A model generated the notes under the pieces. The model was not told the DNA's origin. It did no database searches and saw nothing but the letters and a program-made list of their open reading frames with translations. The translations under genes and the position numbers were made by a program. Source: Ceratotherium simum simum (Eukaryota; Chordata; Mammalia; Perissodactyla; Rhinocerotidae). From it: a stretch of DNA of 64,000 nucleotides. Every line of letters begins with the position of its first letter. Position 1 is the stretch's first letter. The stretch is from assembly GCF_000283155.1 (NCBI RefSeq), contig NW_004454166.1:5657648-5721647 (forward strand), given 5' to 3'. Below are positions 45,855 to 57,352 of this stretch, piece after piece.

Positions 45855-46097
45855 CTGAGAGCAACAAACAGAGAAGAGAATGGGATCAGAAACAGTGAAA
45901 GAGGGTCAAGCAGCTACAAAGCGATGAAAGTACAGGCTGAGCAAAATGAATTCCACCTTCACACAAACACACACACACACAAACAAATGACATTAGTTTT
46001 AAAATATTGTGGGAAATACTAGTTCTCCAGTAAAATGAGACCATTTGTTTTTATTTCCATCAACAGTGTTTTCTCTACCACCGCAGATTAGTCTCAC
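45855..46097 (-). other. ACNAT1-like: Short intron of the ACNAT-type gene (243 bp)
   Basis: The donor is CAG|GTGAGA and the acceptor TTTGTTGCTCTCAG. It includes a short CA-rich patch near 45961-45980 and nothing else of note. Confidence 0.9.
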
Positions 46098-46560
46098 CTG
46101 GCGGGAGGAAAAGGGCTCCTCGCACGCGACCTTCTCGGATCTGCACCCGCTGCACCTCAGGGACCGAGAACCAGCGCTGCAGCGTCTGGCGGGCCCTGGG
46201 CTGAAGCGTGACTGAACCTTGGAAGCAAACTGAGTCATACAGGTCCAGGGTGACCCAAACGGGGCTGTTCATTACATCCCGCTTAACCAGCCTACAGAAA
46301 GGCCTCTCAGACTTCATAGACCAGAAGAGGCCCATCGGATGGACCCCCACGTAGTCACCTCCACATGCAGGATCCTGCTCCAGGTCCAGCTCACCGGCCT
46401 CGTTAGCCTTAAAGAAGGCTTTGGACCGGTACACATTTCCCATCTCGTCCTTCAGAGATGCCATGAGGGTCACTATCTGCAACGGGGGCAGGCCTGTCAC
46501 GCGGATGTGCACTGGCTCATCCATGAGGGCACTTGCTGGGGTGGCTGTCAGCTGGATCAT
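46098..46560 (-). CDS. ACNAT1-like: ACNAT-type acyl-CoA:amino acid N-acyltransferase, first coding exon (residues 1-155)
   Basis: The gene encodes a 419-residue enzyme of the BAAT/ACOT family, which transfers acyl groups from CoA to taurine or glycine, or hydrolyses acyl-CoA. This exon holds the N-terminal domain: MIQLTATPASALMDEPV, a beta-rich region, and the family block GDYVGVHPMGLFW (residues 68-80). It ends at GALFLPPG with donor CAG|GTGAGA. The start at 46558-46560 gives the family N-terminus. Upstream in-frame Met codons lie in intron or 5'UTR. An acceptor CTCTCACTGCAG at 46598 puts 37 bases of 5'UTR in this exon. The gene sits downstream of PLPPR1 on the opposite strand, the position of Acnat genes in mouse, with BAAT expected next. 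I favour ACNAT over BAAT because the later exons carry ACNAT-type residues, but orthology needs a tree. Confidence 0.93.
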
Positions 46561-46597
46561 TGGCAACTGGTGAAGGGACCAAGCAGTATTTCGTGCC
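46561..46597 (-). other. ACNAT1-like: 5'UTR part of the first coding exon
   Basis: The segment lies between the acceptor CTCTCACTGCAG and the start codon. It contains no upstream ATG. Confidence 0.75.
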
Positions 46598-46741
46598 CTG
46601 CAGTGAGAGAAAGACTTGAGTTGGAAACTTAAGTTCCAAGGAAAGGGTCCAGACAAGGCTTATGTGAGTTCTGGCCAAGTTAGACTTAGTGCAAAGTACA
46701 CAGAATATTTGGTGGGGGGAGAAGAAGATGTGCAAAGAGAA

Positions 46742-46885
46742 CTGGTTATTCTCATTTTACAAATGACAAAACAGGTTAAATGACATGCTTAAAGTCTCAT
46801 AAATAATTAATAGTAGAACTGGAAATTCAAGCTAGGTCTGACACCACAGCCGCCTGTCTTATCCACTATAACACTGCAGTAAATC
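46742..46885 (-). repeat. MIR SINE, antisense
   Basis: It contains 'ttctcattttacaaatgacaa', 'ttaaatgacatgcttaaagt' and 'tatccactataacactgcag', a clear antisense MIR order. Confidence 0.75.
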
Positions 46886-47315
46886 TTAGTTTTGTGGTTT
46901 GAGTTTTAATTCTTCAGTTGAGATAATACCCATGTGACCTATTTCACAGGGTGTTTGTTAGGATCCAAGGGGATAATGTGTGATAAAGGACTTATAGGAA
47001 GGATTGGTGCTGTTTTTCAACTCCCATACCTACCTGGGGTAGAGTTATATAAACAAGAAATATATTATGGTGTTGTTTACTTTTTTTTAGTCTCTAATCC
47101 CTCCCTGCCATTGTAAGACCAAACTCCAGCTCTTTTCAGAGTTCTCATTCTTTGTTCTTTTTAGGGGAAAACAAAAGTTCATGATCTTGTCTCTTCTTTT
47201 ATGCCTTTCCAATGGAGTAATAAATGTCGAAATGTGTTTTTAGTAAATAGACTATAATATATGTTTGATCAGCTATTTCGTACTATGCTCCATTATGAGC
47301 AAAATTTGGGGCCTG

Positions 47316-47385
47316 CCTTCCTTCCTTCCTTTCTTCCTCCTGTCCCTCCCTCCCTCTCTCCCTTTTTCCTTCTTTCCTTTCTTCT
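47316..47385 (+). repeat. Polypyrimidine (CCTT/CCCT) tract
   Basis: It is a 70-base C/T-only stretch built from CTTCC and CCCTC units, a low-complexity tract. Confidence 0.85.
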
Positions 47386-49602
47386 ATATCTCATTCCAGA
47401 AGAGATTTGAACCTGTTTACAGATAACAGATTCAAAGTAAAATCAAAATAAAATAAGATTCAGGAAAATATGAACTAGAATCAGAGGCAGTGGTCAAAGA
47501 AAACCCGGAGCATGAAAAGTAGAGCCTTTTTGTGGGCTGTCGGTTTGGCACTGAATTAGTGATAGAAAAGGAGGAAAGGCTACCTGGTCAGTTGCATTGT
47601 TCTAGTTATTCTCACAAAAGCAGTCACCAGTTCCTCAGGGGAAAGGAAAAAGGGAGGCTGTTCCAAAATTTAGCTCCAAAAGAAATTTCTCATATGAGAC
47701 TTTGACATAGGTGTGCACCATTTTTTCAGTAATGTCTTCACACAAATTGTAGTAATAGGTGTCTCCTCAAAAAGCTTTATTCTCCAAGCGATCCTTAATT
47801 TTATTTTATGGAGGAATGCCAAATAAAGGCTATGAGGTCTAGATCTGTGAGTACAAAAACTTGTGGAGAAATAAACTGGCTCTGGCAGGGCAAGGGCAGA
47901 AAAGGGGCCCTTGCTGCCCAATTCTTCACTGTAGAAAGGGGGTTGGTGGAGGTAAGAGAGAGGCAAAGGGAAAATACCTTTTGTGCTTACTTTAAAAATG
48001 TGATTTTCTGCGAAGGACGCACTCCCTCCCTATTGATCCCCCATCAACACATATTACTAACCATTTTAAAGAAACCTAAACTCATGGTCAATGGAATCAT
48101 TTAGAGTAAAGAGAATGATTGTGAATGTTTTTCCTCAATACTGGGGAAGTCCTTGACAGAAGAAGGTGGCATCAATTCAAACTTCAGGAGTCTTTCATTC
48201 ATGTTCAGGAGATGGGACATGGAACATAAAAAAGAACATTCCATGTCCCATGCAACATTTCAGTGCTCTCTGAGTATTTTGTGGTCTAATCCTTCCTGTA
48301 AGCCTCTGTATCTGCTATTTCCTTTGTCCTCAAAGCAGAGATCATGAAGAAGGGATAATTGATTCCCCTATGTCACAATCCTTTCCCAACTCTTCTTGCT
48401 ATTATTCTCCTTCTCAAAACTTCTATGCGATGTACTGACTCAATACAGATTGTATTTTCATATTGAATTAATTTGAATTGCTTACCATATCGACTCTGCA
48501 GCCTGCACCCTGCATCTGGTCTCATCCTCCCAAGGGCACTGCAAACTCCTCAAGGGCAGCAACTATGTGCTAAAACTTTAGAGGTCCTATTGATACTCAT
48601 ATAGTAAACTATGCAATGTACATACTTAGGAGTTAGGAGATTCATAACAGGGGCAGAAGAAAGATAGCACCAAAAATGTAGTAAAAATTCTCTACTTATA
48701 TAGTGCTTTTGTAATATCAAATACTGGGCTTTCTTACCAAGTCATGGTTCCTTTTTATCTGAGAACTGCCACCAAAAGCCCGGAGATGAACACTCAGCAG
48801 CTATGTTTATAGCAAGTGACCTCAACCCTGGGGCCATTGCTCTTTGGATCAGCCAGATACCTGATTCAAGATGTGCCAGGGACGTTCTCCCTTTGCCAAT
48901 TTAGAAGAGGGACCCAAGATCACCAGTCACTCTAGCAGGGTCAGGACTAAAGCTGAGGCAAGAGGGCACCTAGGTTGCAGAATTGACTTGCATAACCAAG
49001 CCCCTGAAGTCCTCCTGAAATTTTGCACCCTAGGAGCCTCTCTTGCCTCACACTAGTCCCAGCCCTGGGCTCTTCACATGCGGCCGAATCCATAAAATTC
49101 AGAAGCTGTCACTAGATAATCACAGACAGCCAGTCTTGGGGTAGACTGTGGGAGTTTGAAGAAAGAAAGACAGAGACAGAGAGAAATGTGGTGACTCTTA
49201 TCCTGAGAAACCCCTGAAGATAGGGTAACTCACTTAGAAGGTCAGGAGTTACGTAAAGGAAAGAGATGCAAAAAGATAGTTTTTGGAAGACTTCAGTCTT
49301 TGAGAGAATCTATCTTAGAGCTAGAATTTTGTTTTGGGGTCTCAGCACTCGGCTGACTATTGAATGCTTGATGTTTTGTCTCCTAATTTTTCTGGAGCTC
49401 CTGTTAAATGTGTTAATTTGTTGATTCTGATTTGTCAGAAATTCCCCGTGATGATCATTATTATTCTATATCTAAATTTTTGCCCTTTACACCAACATAT
49501 ACGCAAGAGATTAGATTGTAGTGAAACTTCCTATTAGAAATAGGAGTTCTCCCAAGAGGATGATGTGGTTTTGACATAAACAAACCCATGAAACAAATAA
49601 GC

Positions 49603-49648
49603 AAAAAAAAAAAAAAGAGAGAGAGAGAGAGAGGGAGGGAGGGAGGCC
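49603..49648 (+). repeat. Poly(A) plus (GA)n and (GGGA)n tract
   Basis: A14 is followed by about ten GA units and four GGGA/GGAG units. It is a compound purine microsatellite. The 105- and 78-codon frames on the minus strand run through it and are not genes. Confidence 0.9.
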
Positions 49649-51054
49649 ACCTGACCAGGCAACAGTGTGTGCTTGTGAATGGTGTTTCAGGTTTTCCCAC
49701 CAAACAAAGACTAGGAAAGGGCATATGGTCAGTAACCCTATAGTCATTGCCCTTGGAATATAGGCTCAATAAAGTCACCTTCCTTCACAAGTTGGCAAGG
49801 CAGGGTGAACCCTCATGTAGATTTGGTAAGTATCTAAGGCAAAGTTTGACAGATTGCCTTTTCAAAAGTTGGTTGTAAGTCTAACAGAGCTCAGACTTAT
49901 CAGGCCTATGTAGCATCTGTTCCTTATAGAACACTTCCTTATGTACTCAAGAAATGAGAGAAGCCCAGGATTAAAATATAACACACAACACACATGTCTG
50001 TGCATGCATGCACACACATGAAAAAAGACTTTGTACCTTTATACCAGGGATTCTCAACTGGGGTTCTAAGGAACCCTAAGATTCTGCATAATGTCTCTAG
50101 GGTTTCCACAAGAGCTTCTTAATTGGGGAAAAAAACAGTTTTTGAATTTCAAGTGTCATGTGATGCTAGCGTGCACAATGATGGATAAGGACTAAGTAAC
50201 CCTATTAGTGATTTCTTTACAGGTCTTTCATCCCCATAAGGCGGTGTGCAAAAGGACCATGTTCAATTGGTTGTGTCCATTCTCAGTTTTGGATGCAATA
50301 TAGAGGAGGCTGTTGATGCTTAGTGAACACTATATCACGTGAAGAGGTGGATACTAGGCTGATAATGTTTGCCTTTCCTTTCTGAATTACCTACTCCACA
50401 CCCCCCTAATGCTCCATGGAATGAGTTAAGGGAGTAAACAAACTCTACTGGGTAATAGAAAGTCAGAAGGAAATTTGCATTCTAAAAGATGAATTTTTAC
50501 CCACTGCAACTCAGCTCCCTCTGACACTTTGCTATATTTGTAAACATTGCAAAGTGTGGACAGTGTAAGAAGAGCATTGTAACAAGAAATTATTGTTTTT
50601 TAGGGGATTTTTCCCATTTTGTTATTTATTATGCCACTCTTTCATATTTTAGTAAGCATTTGCATTTTACAAGTATGTCTGATGGTCCAATAGGGTGATT
50701 TTTAAAGATAAATTTAAAATGGAAGAAGAGGAATGAAGGACTAGGCACAAGCCTCATAAAATTAGTGATGGAGCATTGCCATCTTCTGCGCCATTTCACA
50801 AGAGAACACACACCAAAAAATCCATCTTTACAATGAAGCTACTTATCAGTGGGATTTACATTAGCTGGTAATGGAAAACAAGTTGTCCCATTCCACTGTG
50901 CATAGTCTTTAACAAACAATTTAAAAATGCAGCAGTGCCTCTAGGAAAGTTGAAAAGACAGTCGTATACCACCATCATTTGACAATCAGGGGACTGGTTA
51001 TTTTAAATGGTTGTTAGAATTTTATTCCGCCCTCAATTCCCTTTTTTTCCTCTG

Positions 51055-51305
51055 ATGGCAAACACTTATTGAGCACTTACTAAAAGCTAACCACTGGATG
51101 ATATGAATTCCCATAGTAAAGCCTTTCCACTTTTCAAGGCCCTTTTGTGGTCATTATTCCATTTGACCCTTGAAATAACCCTGAGGGAATAAAAAATCGT
51201 TACTATCCTTACATTGTAAATTAGGAAACTGAGCTCATCAAGTTAAGTGATTCATCTAAGATTGCCTCTGTTGTTAAGTATGACACAAGAGTTTTTACCC
51301 ATGCC
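51055..51305 (-). repeat. MIR SINE, antisense
   Basis: The landmarks are 'acacttattgagcacttact', 'cttgaaataaccctgaggg', 'cattgtaaattaggaaactgag' and 'aagttaagtgattcatctaag'. Confidence 0.7.
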
Positions 51306-52559
51306 ATGTGACCTTTTATATAAACCTTATTTATTTTCCCCAAATGGGAGTAGAAGGCTGAAAGCTCATTCTTTTCCTAGCCTCGCACTCATTTTTTCCT
51401 TTCCCATTACTTTCTTGTTTTTAACTTCATTTTTTCCTTTCCCTGACTCTAAAGCCTTTAGTTAAATATATACGCTGGTGCATAGTTTGGCAAGACAGAT
51501 AATAGAATGGCAGGAATAAATTTTAGTCCACAGACGTACATGTGCACAAAATGTAATGTTTTTTCTATTTTCTAGATTCAAAGTAATTTCTATTTTGAGT
51601 CCTTGTTCCTCCAGGTGGCAGAGATGTAATCACAGAATTCAGAGTACTCTGCTTTTCCTTGGGGTCCAACTAAGTTCCCTGTGACTATGACAGTGCTGAG
51701 AGGCTCGGGGTTGGGAAGCCCTGCTCATAAATCACTATGCATTCTTCTAAAACTACTTTACAGTGTACACCAGTGGCTCCAAATTCAGATACCTATAGGG
51801 GCCAGGCAGGTAATAAGTTTATAGATAAAGGCCAGAGATGAATGAAATAAAAGACCATAGTGAACTAAAGACTACCTGGCCAGTCTAAAGGCATTCAAGT
51901 GTATTCTGTAAAAAACAAACCAACCAACCAACACACCCACACACACAAAACCAACAACAAAAACCCCCAGGGTATGTATCAAACAAAACACACCAATTTG
52001 TGACTTCTAGAATTCACTTCATCCATTAGGCTTTTTTTAACTCAAAGACCAGAAAAAGACTTCGTTTTTCTCTTCCTGTTGTGCCATCCTTTCTTGAGGC
52101 AGTGAGTATCAACAGACCTCCCTCAGGTGGAAGAAGGACAAGGAGAAATGGAAATACCCAAATTCGGGGGTGGGAAGTGAGGGGTGAGGACTCATCCATT
52201 AATATTTCCAGTGGTATATAGCAAATTAACCCTGCCCCTGATATCCAGAGCCCTCAAACCTTCTCCTTATCACCTCTCACCATGCTTTAGCTTCATGATT
52301 TTTTCCTGCTTTCCCTATATTCCATTTCTATTGTTTTATTCTCAGTTGGGTCCCAACTGATCTACATATTGTGATGGGGATTAATACCTTTGTTAGTTGA
52401 TAAGACTTATTGCCTCTCAGAGCCAGTCCTTCACAGATTTTCAGAATAAGTTGTAAGAAGCCTTAAAGCTTATCCTGTCCAGCACTGTGTTAACATCATC
52501 AATAAACACCTACTTTATACATCCAGCAAAAAGGGGCTCTCCCTCCTCTGGGCTTTCCA

Positions 52560-52740
52560 ACATGCCACTCAAAGCACTTGATATATTATTGAACTTTATA
52601 TTAGAGTCTTTTATGCTCTCCTGTTAGCCTGTAAATTTCTTGAGGGCAGGACCCTATCTGATTTGTCCTTGTCACTTTCACTGCATATGGGGCCCTTCAC
52701 ACTCCATATAGTCAATAAGTGATTATTGACTGTGGGTTTT
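52560..52740 (+). mobile_element. L2 LINE 3' fragment
   Basis: It contains 'aatttcttgagggcaggacc', 'tgtccttgtcactttcactg' and a degraded 'agtcaataagtgattattg' end, typical of the L2 3' terminus. Confidence 0.65.
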
Positions 52741-52839
52741 CCTCTCCATTCCTGTAAACTCTCCTCCTTTTACCCAGTTCTTTCTCCCTCTTTACAGTTT
52801 TTTTTGCTCCCCAGTCTAATCTCTACAATGTTCTCAAAC

Positions 52840-52975
52840 AGATCTCTACAAAACATAAAAATAATCAAATTGCTCTCCTGCTTTAAACTTCCAACGGCTG
52901 CCAGATTCATTTAAGAGGAAAGTCTGAATACTTTGGCCTAGCATTTAAGACCCTTTGTAGGGGAATGGCTCTGCC
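52840..52975 (+). mobile_element. L2 LINE internal fragment
   Basis: It contains 'attgctctcctgctttaaac', 'ttccaacggctgcca' and 'gcatttaagaccctttgtag', the L2 region that normally precedes its 3' end. Here it follows a 3' end, so this is a second insertion. Confidence 0.6.
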
Positions 52976-53644
52976 ATAGCATCTGGAGACCTTCCATGTG
53001 TCCACAGGCAAAGCTTGAACCACCACATGACCTAAATCTGGGTGGAATGCCTTGTGATCCTCCCAGAAACATGGCAAGATAGGCAATCTTCGGAGGAGGC
53101 TTCACAAGGTTGTTTTCTCATCTGTCTCTCTCTATCTTGTGGGAGGCTGCCATGAGGCAGTTTTCCCATCCACCTCCCTGGTTCCAGAGAGGCGTAGGAC
53201 TTTCCATCTCACACCTACACCTCTGTAGGCAGAGCTGCAGGCTCTATGACCATTTTGCTGCAGTCTAGAGGTGACTTCTCAGCAACAGGGTGTCTCACAA
53301 CTGTGTTGAAGTCATCTGGCTCCTTTTGTTTCAGTGCCATCCTTTTGGTGTGTGAGACAGGGACCCAGACAGCTGGCACCTTTGGCTTCTCTTGCCTTCA
53401 CTCTCTATGTAAGTCATAAACTGTCTGAATCTGAAAGGGGCTCATTAATTTCTTACCAGCTGACTCTGTCAGTTTTGGACTTGGACGTCCCTTTGTCTTT
53501 GACATGCTTCATAATCTGATCCAATCAAAGCCTTTTACAACCAACCCCAATTTATTTACTATTCTAACCAACCAAGTCATTACAAAACTTAGCATATGAT
53601 ACTGTAAAAATCTGCTTCTTTATCTGTCTCTTCCTTTTCTGCGC

Positions 53645-53855
53645 TATCCAATATAGTAGCCGCTAGCCACATGTAACTAATTAAATTTCAATTCATTAAA
53701 AATAAATAAAATTAAAAATTTAGTTGGTCATACTAACCACATTGTAATTGCTCAATAGCCACATGTAACTAGAGGCTCCTGCACTGGACAATGTAGATAT
53801 AGACTATTTCCATCATCATAGAATATTCTATTGTACAGAACTACTCTAGATAATA
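53645..53855 (+). mobile_element. hAT-like MITE with inverted ends
   Basis: It carries 'gctatccaatatagtagcc', 'gctagccacatgtaactaat', a second 'caatagccacatgtaactag' and 'ttctattgtacagaactactc'. This is a familiar mammalian DNA-transposon remnant with internal repeats. The family name is uncertain. Confidence 0.65.
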
Positions 53856-54893
53856 AATTATTCCTAAAGGGCAGGAATTACACCTTGTTCAACACTCTAT
53901 TCCTCAGTTCCTATAATAGTGCCTGACACAGTGATTGGTCAGTGTTTGAGGAATTAAATGAAAGAATAAGTGATAGATGGAAAAGCCAAAAAAAAAAAAA
54001 AAAGACTGAGTGACATTTCTTAGAGTATGAAGAAGAAAGAACAGAAGCCCAATTGAATTGTTATAGGTGACTTCTGAAGATGGAGACTCTTCAAAATCCA
54101 ATGGACTAAAACCTCCGGGCTTCCTCAGTTCTTTGCAGCAGAAGGCGGGATTCTTCACACTGCAAAGTGTCCATGAAACCAAGGATACAAAGCAGCCAGC
54201 GGCAAGAGACAAGCCCTCAGCTCCCTCACATGGCTTTAGCTTGTAGCGGTTGGAGAAGGAGCCCTCAGCAATATGGAGGCAATCTGATAGGAGCTGAAAG
54301 CTGGAAGCTGCATTGTTGAGCAGGTTCCAGAACTCCAGACACCCGGGGTGAAGGGGATCAAGCCTACACCACTGGGAGGCCTTGACCTGTTAGGACACCA
54401 AAACAGCAGCAGGCAGGAAACAAAGGCTAGAAGAGGGTAAAAGGTCACTGTAGGAGTTAAAATTACTAATCCAGAAGCAAAAATTCCATTCCCTTGAGGA
54501 GCCTTTTGCTTTTCTTTCTTCCTCACAAGACTACCTCCCTCTCCTCTCAAGCAATAAATCCCGAAGAAAAATTTCTTGAGTCAAGAAAGAATCTCTTCAT
54601 AAGTTCACATTAGTGGGACCCTGACTTTTGCAGCCAAGTGTGCATTTTGCCTCCAAAGTAGTCTCTCAACAATCTCGTGGTTAGATTGATGCATCTGACA
54701 TAAATCTGTGTTTCTGAGCAATAAGCCACCCGGGATGATAATTGCTGGTCCCTCAGAGAACTGTGCTACCCACTGAGATGAGAGAAACACACACAGCACA
54801 ATAAAAGTAGCCTTCCCAGGTGCCCTGCCAGCTGAAATCAGAAAACAACCTTTTCTGCTAGGCAGTGACAGCCCTGACTCCCCGGACACTCAC

Positions 54894-54955
54894 CTGAATT
54901 CAGCTGCAAGAGGTAGCCTGGAGCGGGAGGGCTTGCAGAGCCAACCTAGAAGCAC
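54894..54955 (-). other. ACNAT1-like: Proposed non-coding exon 1 of the ACNAT-type gene
   Basis: A consensus splice donor, TTCAG|GTGAGT, ends a short exon at 54894, and a TATA-like box lies about 30 bases upstream of the estimated start. The coding part of the gene begins with a 5'UTR acceptor at 46598, so an upstream non-coding exon on this strand must exist. Genes of this family usually have one. The start coordinate is an estimate from TATA spacing. No transcript evidence is available here. Confidence 0.45.
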
Positions 54956-54980
54956 TGGGCTCTTGCCTGTTGCTCGCTAA

Positions 54981-54986
54981 TTTATA
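54981..54986 (-). promoter_or_regulatory. ACNAT1-like: TATA box candidate
   Basis: On the minus strand the sequence is TGATATAAATTAGCG, containing TATAAA. It is about 90 bases upstream of the GTGAGT donor at 54893. A CTTTGAAC element (plus-strand GTTCAAAG) lies 30-35 bases further upstream and resembles a nuclear-receptor half-site. I make no claim about which factor binds. Confidence 0.4.
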
Positions 54987-55344
54987 TCATTCAAAACACT
55001 CCAGCCTGTTGTTCAAAGCTGAAATTGTCTCCAAAGAAACTGTCAGCTGCTTTTTAAGTCCCCAGTGAAGGGGCTACCAGCAAAGGCTGCCGCAGGGTCT
55101 GGGCAGAGGCACGGTCTAGCTGGTGTGACTTTCCGTCCAAGTGTTTCATAATGGAACGTTGTATTTCATCACATAGCTCTGGTTTAAACTTTTCCCTTTG
55201 ATCCCTCCTCTCAACTCCTGGCTCTAGTCTCCTTTGCTTCAATTCCTTCTCTATCTCCTCCTCTAAGTCAGTGGTCTCTTAGGCGGCTGCCTTTTTGCTG
55301 GTTTCTAAGAAAGTGAGTCCCAAATAACCATCTTCAGAGCAGTG

Positions 55345-55495
55345 TGGGTTTAAGACTCACTGGAGGAGTCTGTTAAAGTTTCCTTGGCCCAGCACCTGGA
55401 GATTCTGACTTGATAGTGCTCGCGTAAGGTTCTGGACTCTGTATTTTTAACAGGGGATTCTAATGCCTAGCCCAGTTTGGAACCACTCTTCCAAG
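55345..55495 (+). mobile_element. Small hAT-type non-autonomous DNA transposon
   Basis: It shows 'gactcactggaggagtctgt', 'cagcacctggagattctgac', 'tgtatttttaacaggggatt' and 'agtttggaaccactc', in the same order as the copies at 2695 and 44855. Confidence 0.6.
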
Positions 55496-55597
55496 GGACA
55501 GCAGAAGCCCTCCCAATGCCAAAATGCCTCCTCAGGACCAGAACCTCCGAAATCTGCCCCATTGTTATTCCCGTCAGTCAATGTGAGACCACTGGTC

Positions 55598-55745
55598 TGT
55601 GGAATCAGAGAGACCTAGATTAGAACACTGACTCCTTTACTATGTATCAGTGTGACTGACCTCAGGCAAATTACTTAACGTTCCTTGTGCTTCAGCTTTC
55701 TAATTTGTGAAATGGGAGTGATATGATAAAATGCATTGAAAGGGA
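55598..55745 (+). repeat. MIR SINE
   Basis: It shows 'gtggaatcagagagacctag', 'tcaggcaaattacttaacg', 'gcttcagctttctaatttgtg' and 'aaatgggagtgatatga', in sense order. Confidence 0.75.
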
Positions 55746-56269
55746 AATATAAGCCTTGAGGAGAAAGGGCTGGTCTTGGAAGTCATGGGCAGATTGGAAT
55801 GTCTGGGAGAAGAGAGGGGTGTTTTGGCACACAGCTCTTACCCTGGAGGAGAGGTACCTTGGCAGGATAGCAAGGCTCCCAGCTTAGTGACTAATTCCCA
55901 GGATCAGATCCAAGGATGGGAGGTGGGGTGGGGGAGGAGGGCAGCAGAAATAGTGTTGTTTTTCTAAGACTCTAAGAGGAGCACAGGAAAAGATGGGCAA
56001 GTCATGATGCATCAGTGCCCGGGTAATAAAGTGAAGTGCAGGTTAGACAGGAACAGGGCCAGACCTTCTCCACTCTGCAGCCCAGAACAGAAAACATCCG
56101 GGAATCTGGCACTCCATAGGCCCTTAAGGGATGTAGGAAATGAGGAGTCAGGACATTGGTGGGAACAATGGACAGGAAGGTGACAACGATGTACAAAGGA
56201 GGCATTAGCACTTTTCAATAATAGGTGTGAACCATGCAGAAAAGACTGAGGTCCTCTGAGGAAGAAGGA

Positions 56270-56432
56270 ATTCTACCTCCAGCCTGCCTACAGACTCAAG
56301 ACTGCAATGTCAACTCTTTCCTGGGTCCCCAGCCTGCTGGCCTGCCCTGCAGATTTCCAGCCCCACAGTCACATGAGCCAATTCCTTAAAATAAATGTAT
56401 CGCTCTAGATAGACAGATAGATAGACCCTCTT
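56270..56432 (+). mobile_element. MaLR/ERVL-type LTR 3' fragment
   Basis: It contains 'ccacagtcacatgagccaatt', 'ccttaaaataaatgtatcgc' and a (GATA)-like 'agatagacagatagatag' run, the known 3' region of the LTR family also seen at 37367 and 38935. Confidence 0.65.
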
Positions 56433-57229
56433 GGGGTATATTGGCTGGGCCTGAGAATTTAACTCACATAAGACAGATAACAGGAGAAAAGTACTCAAAT
56501 TTTTTTAATGTCAGTTTTACATGACCAAGAAACCCACATAAGGAATGAAGATCCAAAGAAACAGTGAAACCTGCTTGCTTTTGTATTAGGTGGAGCAAAC
56601 AGAAGCAATTGTGGAAAGGTAAATTATGTAGGAAGGCCAGAGGAAGATAAGAGCTACTTTAACAAGCTGCGACTGTATAGAATTCTCTCCAACTCAACTT
56701 CTTGTCCTTGATGATAAGAATGTTACCTTCCTTCCGGTGTAGGGAGGACATCTTCCATCTGGGAGTTTTGTCTCCTGCTTTCAGGAAGAAAAAGGAGAGG
56801 GTCAGCGGGCCTTTCTTGCATCTGCTATTTTTTTTAAGTGCTAATAATTTTTATGTCAAAGAGGCATATTTTGGGGTGACACATTCTGATTTCCTTCAAA
56901 GGAGAGGGAAGAGAAGTAGCAAAAATAAGTGATTATGGATGAAGACGCTCCAATGGGTTAAAGTCACCCAATGTACTTGAGGGATTTCATTGAGCTTCCG
57001 CATAACTGCAACACAGTCAGTGGAAAACTGTGACTCCCTTTCAATGACAGACCCAGCAATGTTCCTGATCATGCTTGGAACCTAAAAAGAAGTTTCCCAT
57101 AATAAGAGTCAATATAGAAATTGAAGTGTTTCTAGCTCTCCTAAGACAAAAACAGTCTTAGTACATAGACCAAAATTTATTTCAAATTTCCAGAGAATAG
57201 AGTTTAACAGCCTAGGGGGAAAAAATCTC

Positions 57230-57352
57230 AACAGTGTAACAGAGAGAATTTTGGGCTAAGTCCCTAGGTTCTGATCCTAGCCCTACTATTGATTGATTGT
57301 AAAAATTTCTCTGAGGCTCTACTATTCAGCTGTAAAATGAGACGCCTGCCTA
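57230..57352 (+). repeat. MIR SINE fragment
   Basis: It contains 'tccctaggttctgatcctag', 'tctctgaggctctactattc' and 'agctgtaaaatgagacgcc', a diverged sense MIR. Confidence 0.55.

Larger units (their letters stand above)
46598..54893 (-). other. ACNAT1-like: Proposed first intron of the ACNAT-type gene (8.3 kb)
   Basis: The extent depends on the proposed exon 1 at 54894. It contains MIR, L2, a hAT-like MITE and simple repeats listed separately. The stretches 46885-47310, 47400-49600, 49650-51050, 51305-52555, 52980-53640 and 53860-54890 show no element or exon I can name. A possible DNA-transposon remnant starts near 50048 ('agggattctcaactggggtt'). Confidence 0.5.

Noticed and set aside
43313..46560. 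Calling this gene BAAT
   Set aside because: Synteny fits BAAT, but the nucleophile is Ser in SISKG and the downstream text (MACYLKQV, ALAYFAY) matches ACNAT-type enzymes. BAAT is expected further right. A phylogeny would be decisive.
46517..46735. Upstream start for the ACNAT-type protein at 46656
   Set aside because: The extra residues lie across the 5'UTR and a clear splice acceptor at 46598. The family N-terminus MIQLTATP starts at 46560.
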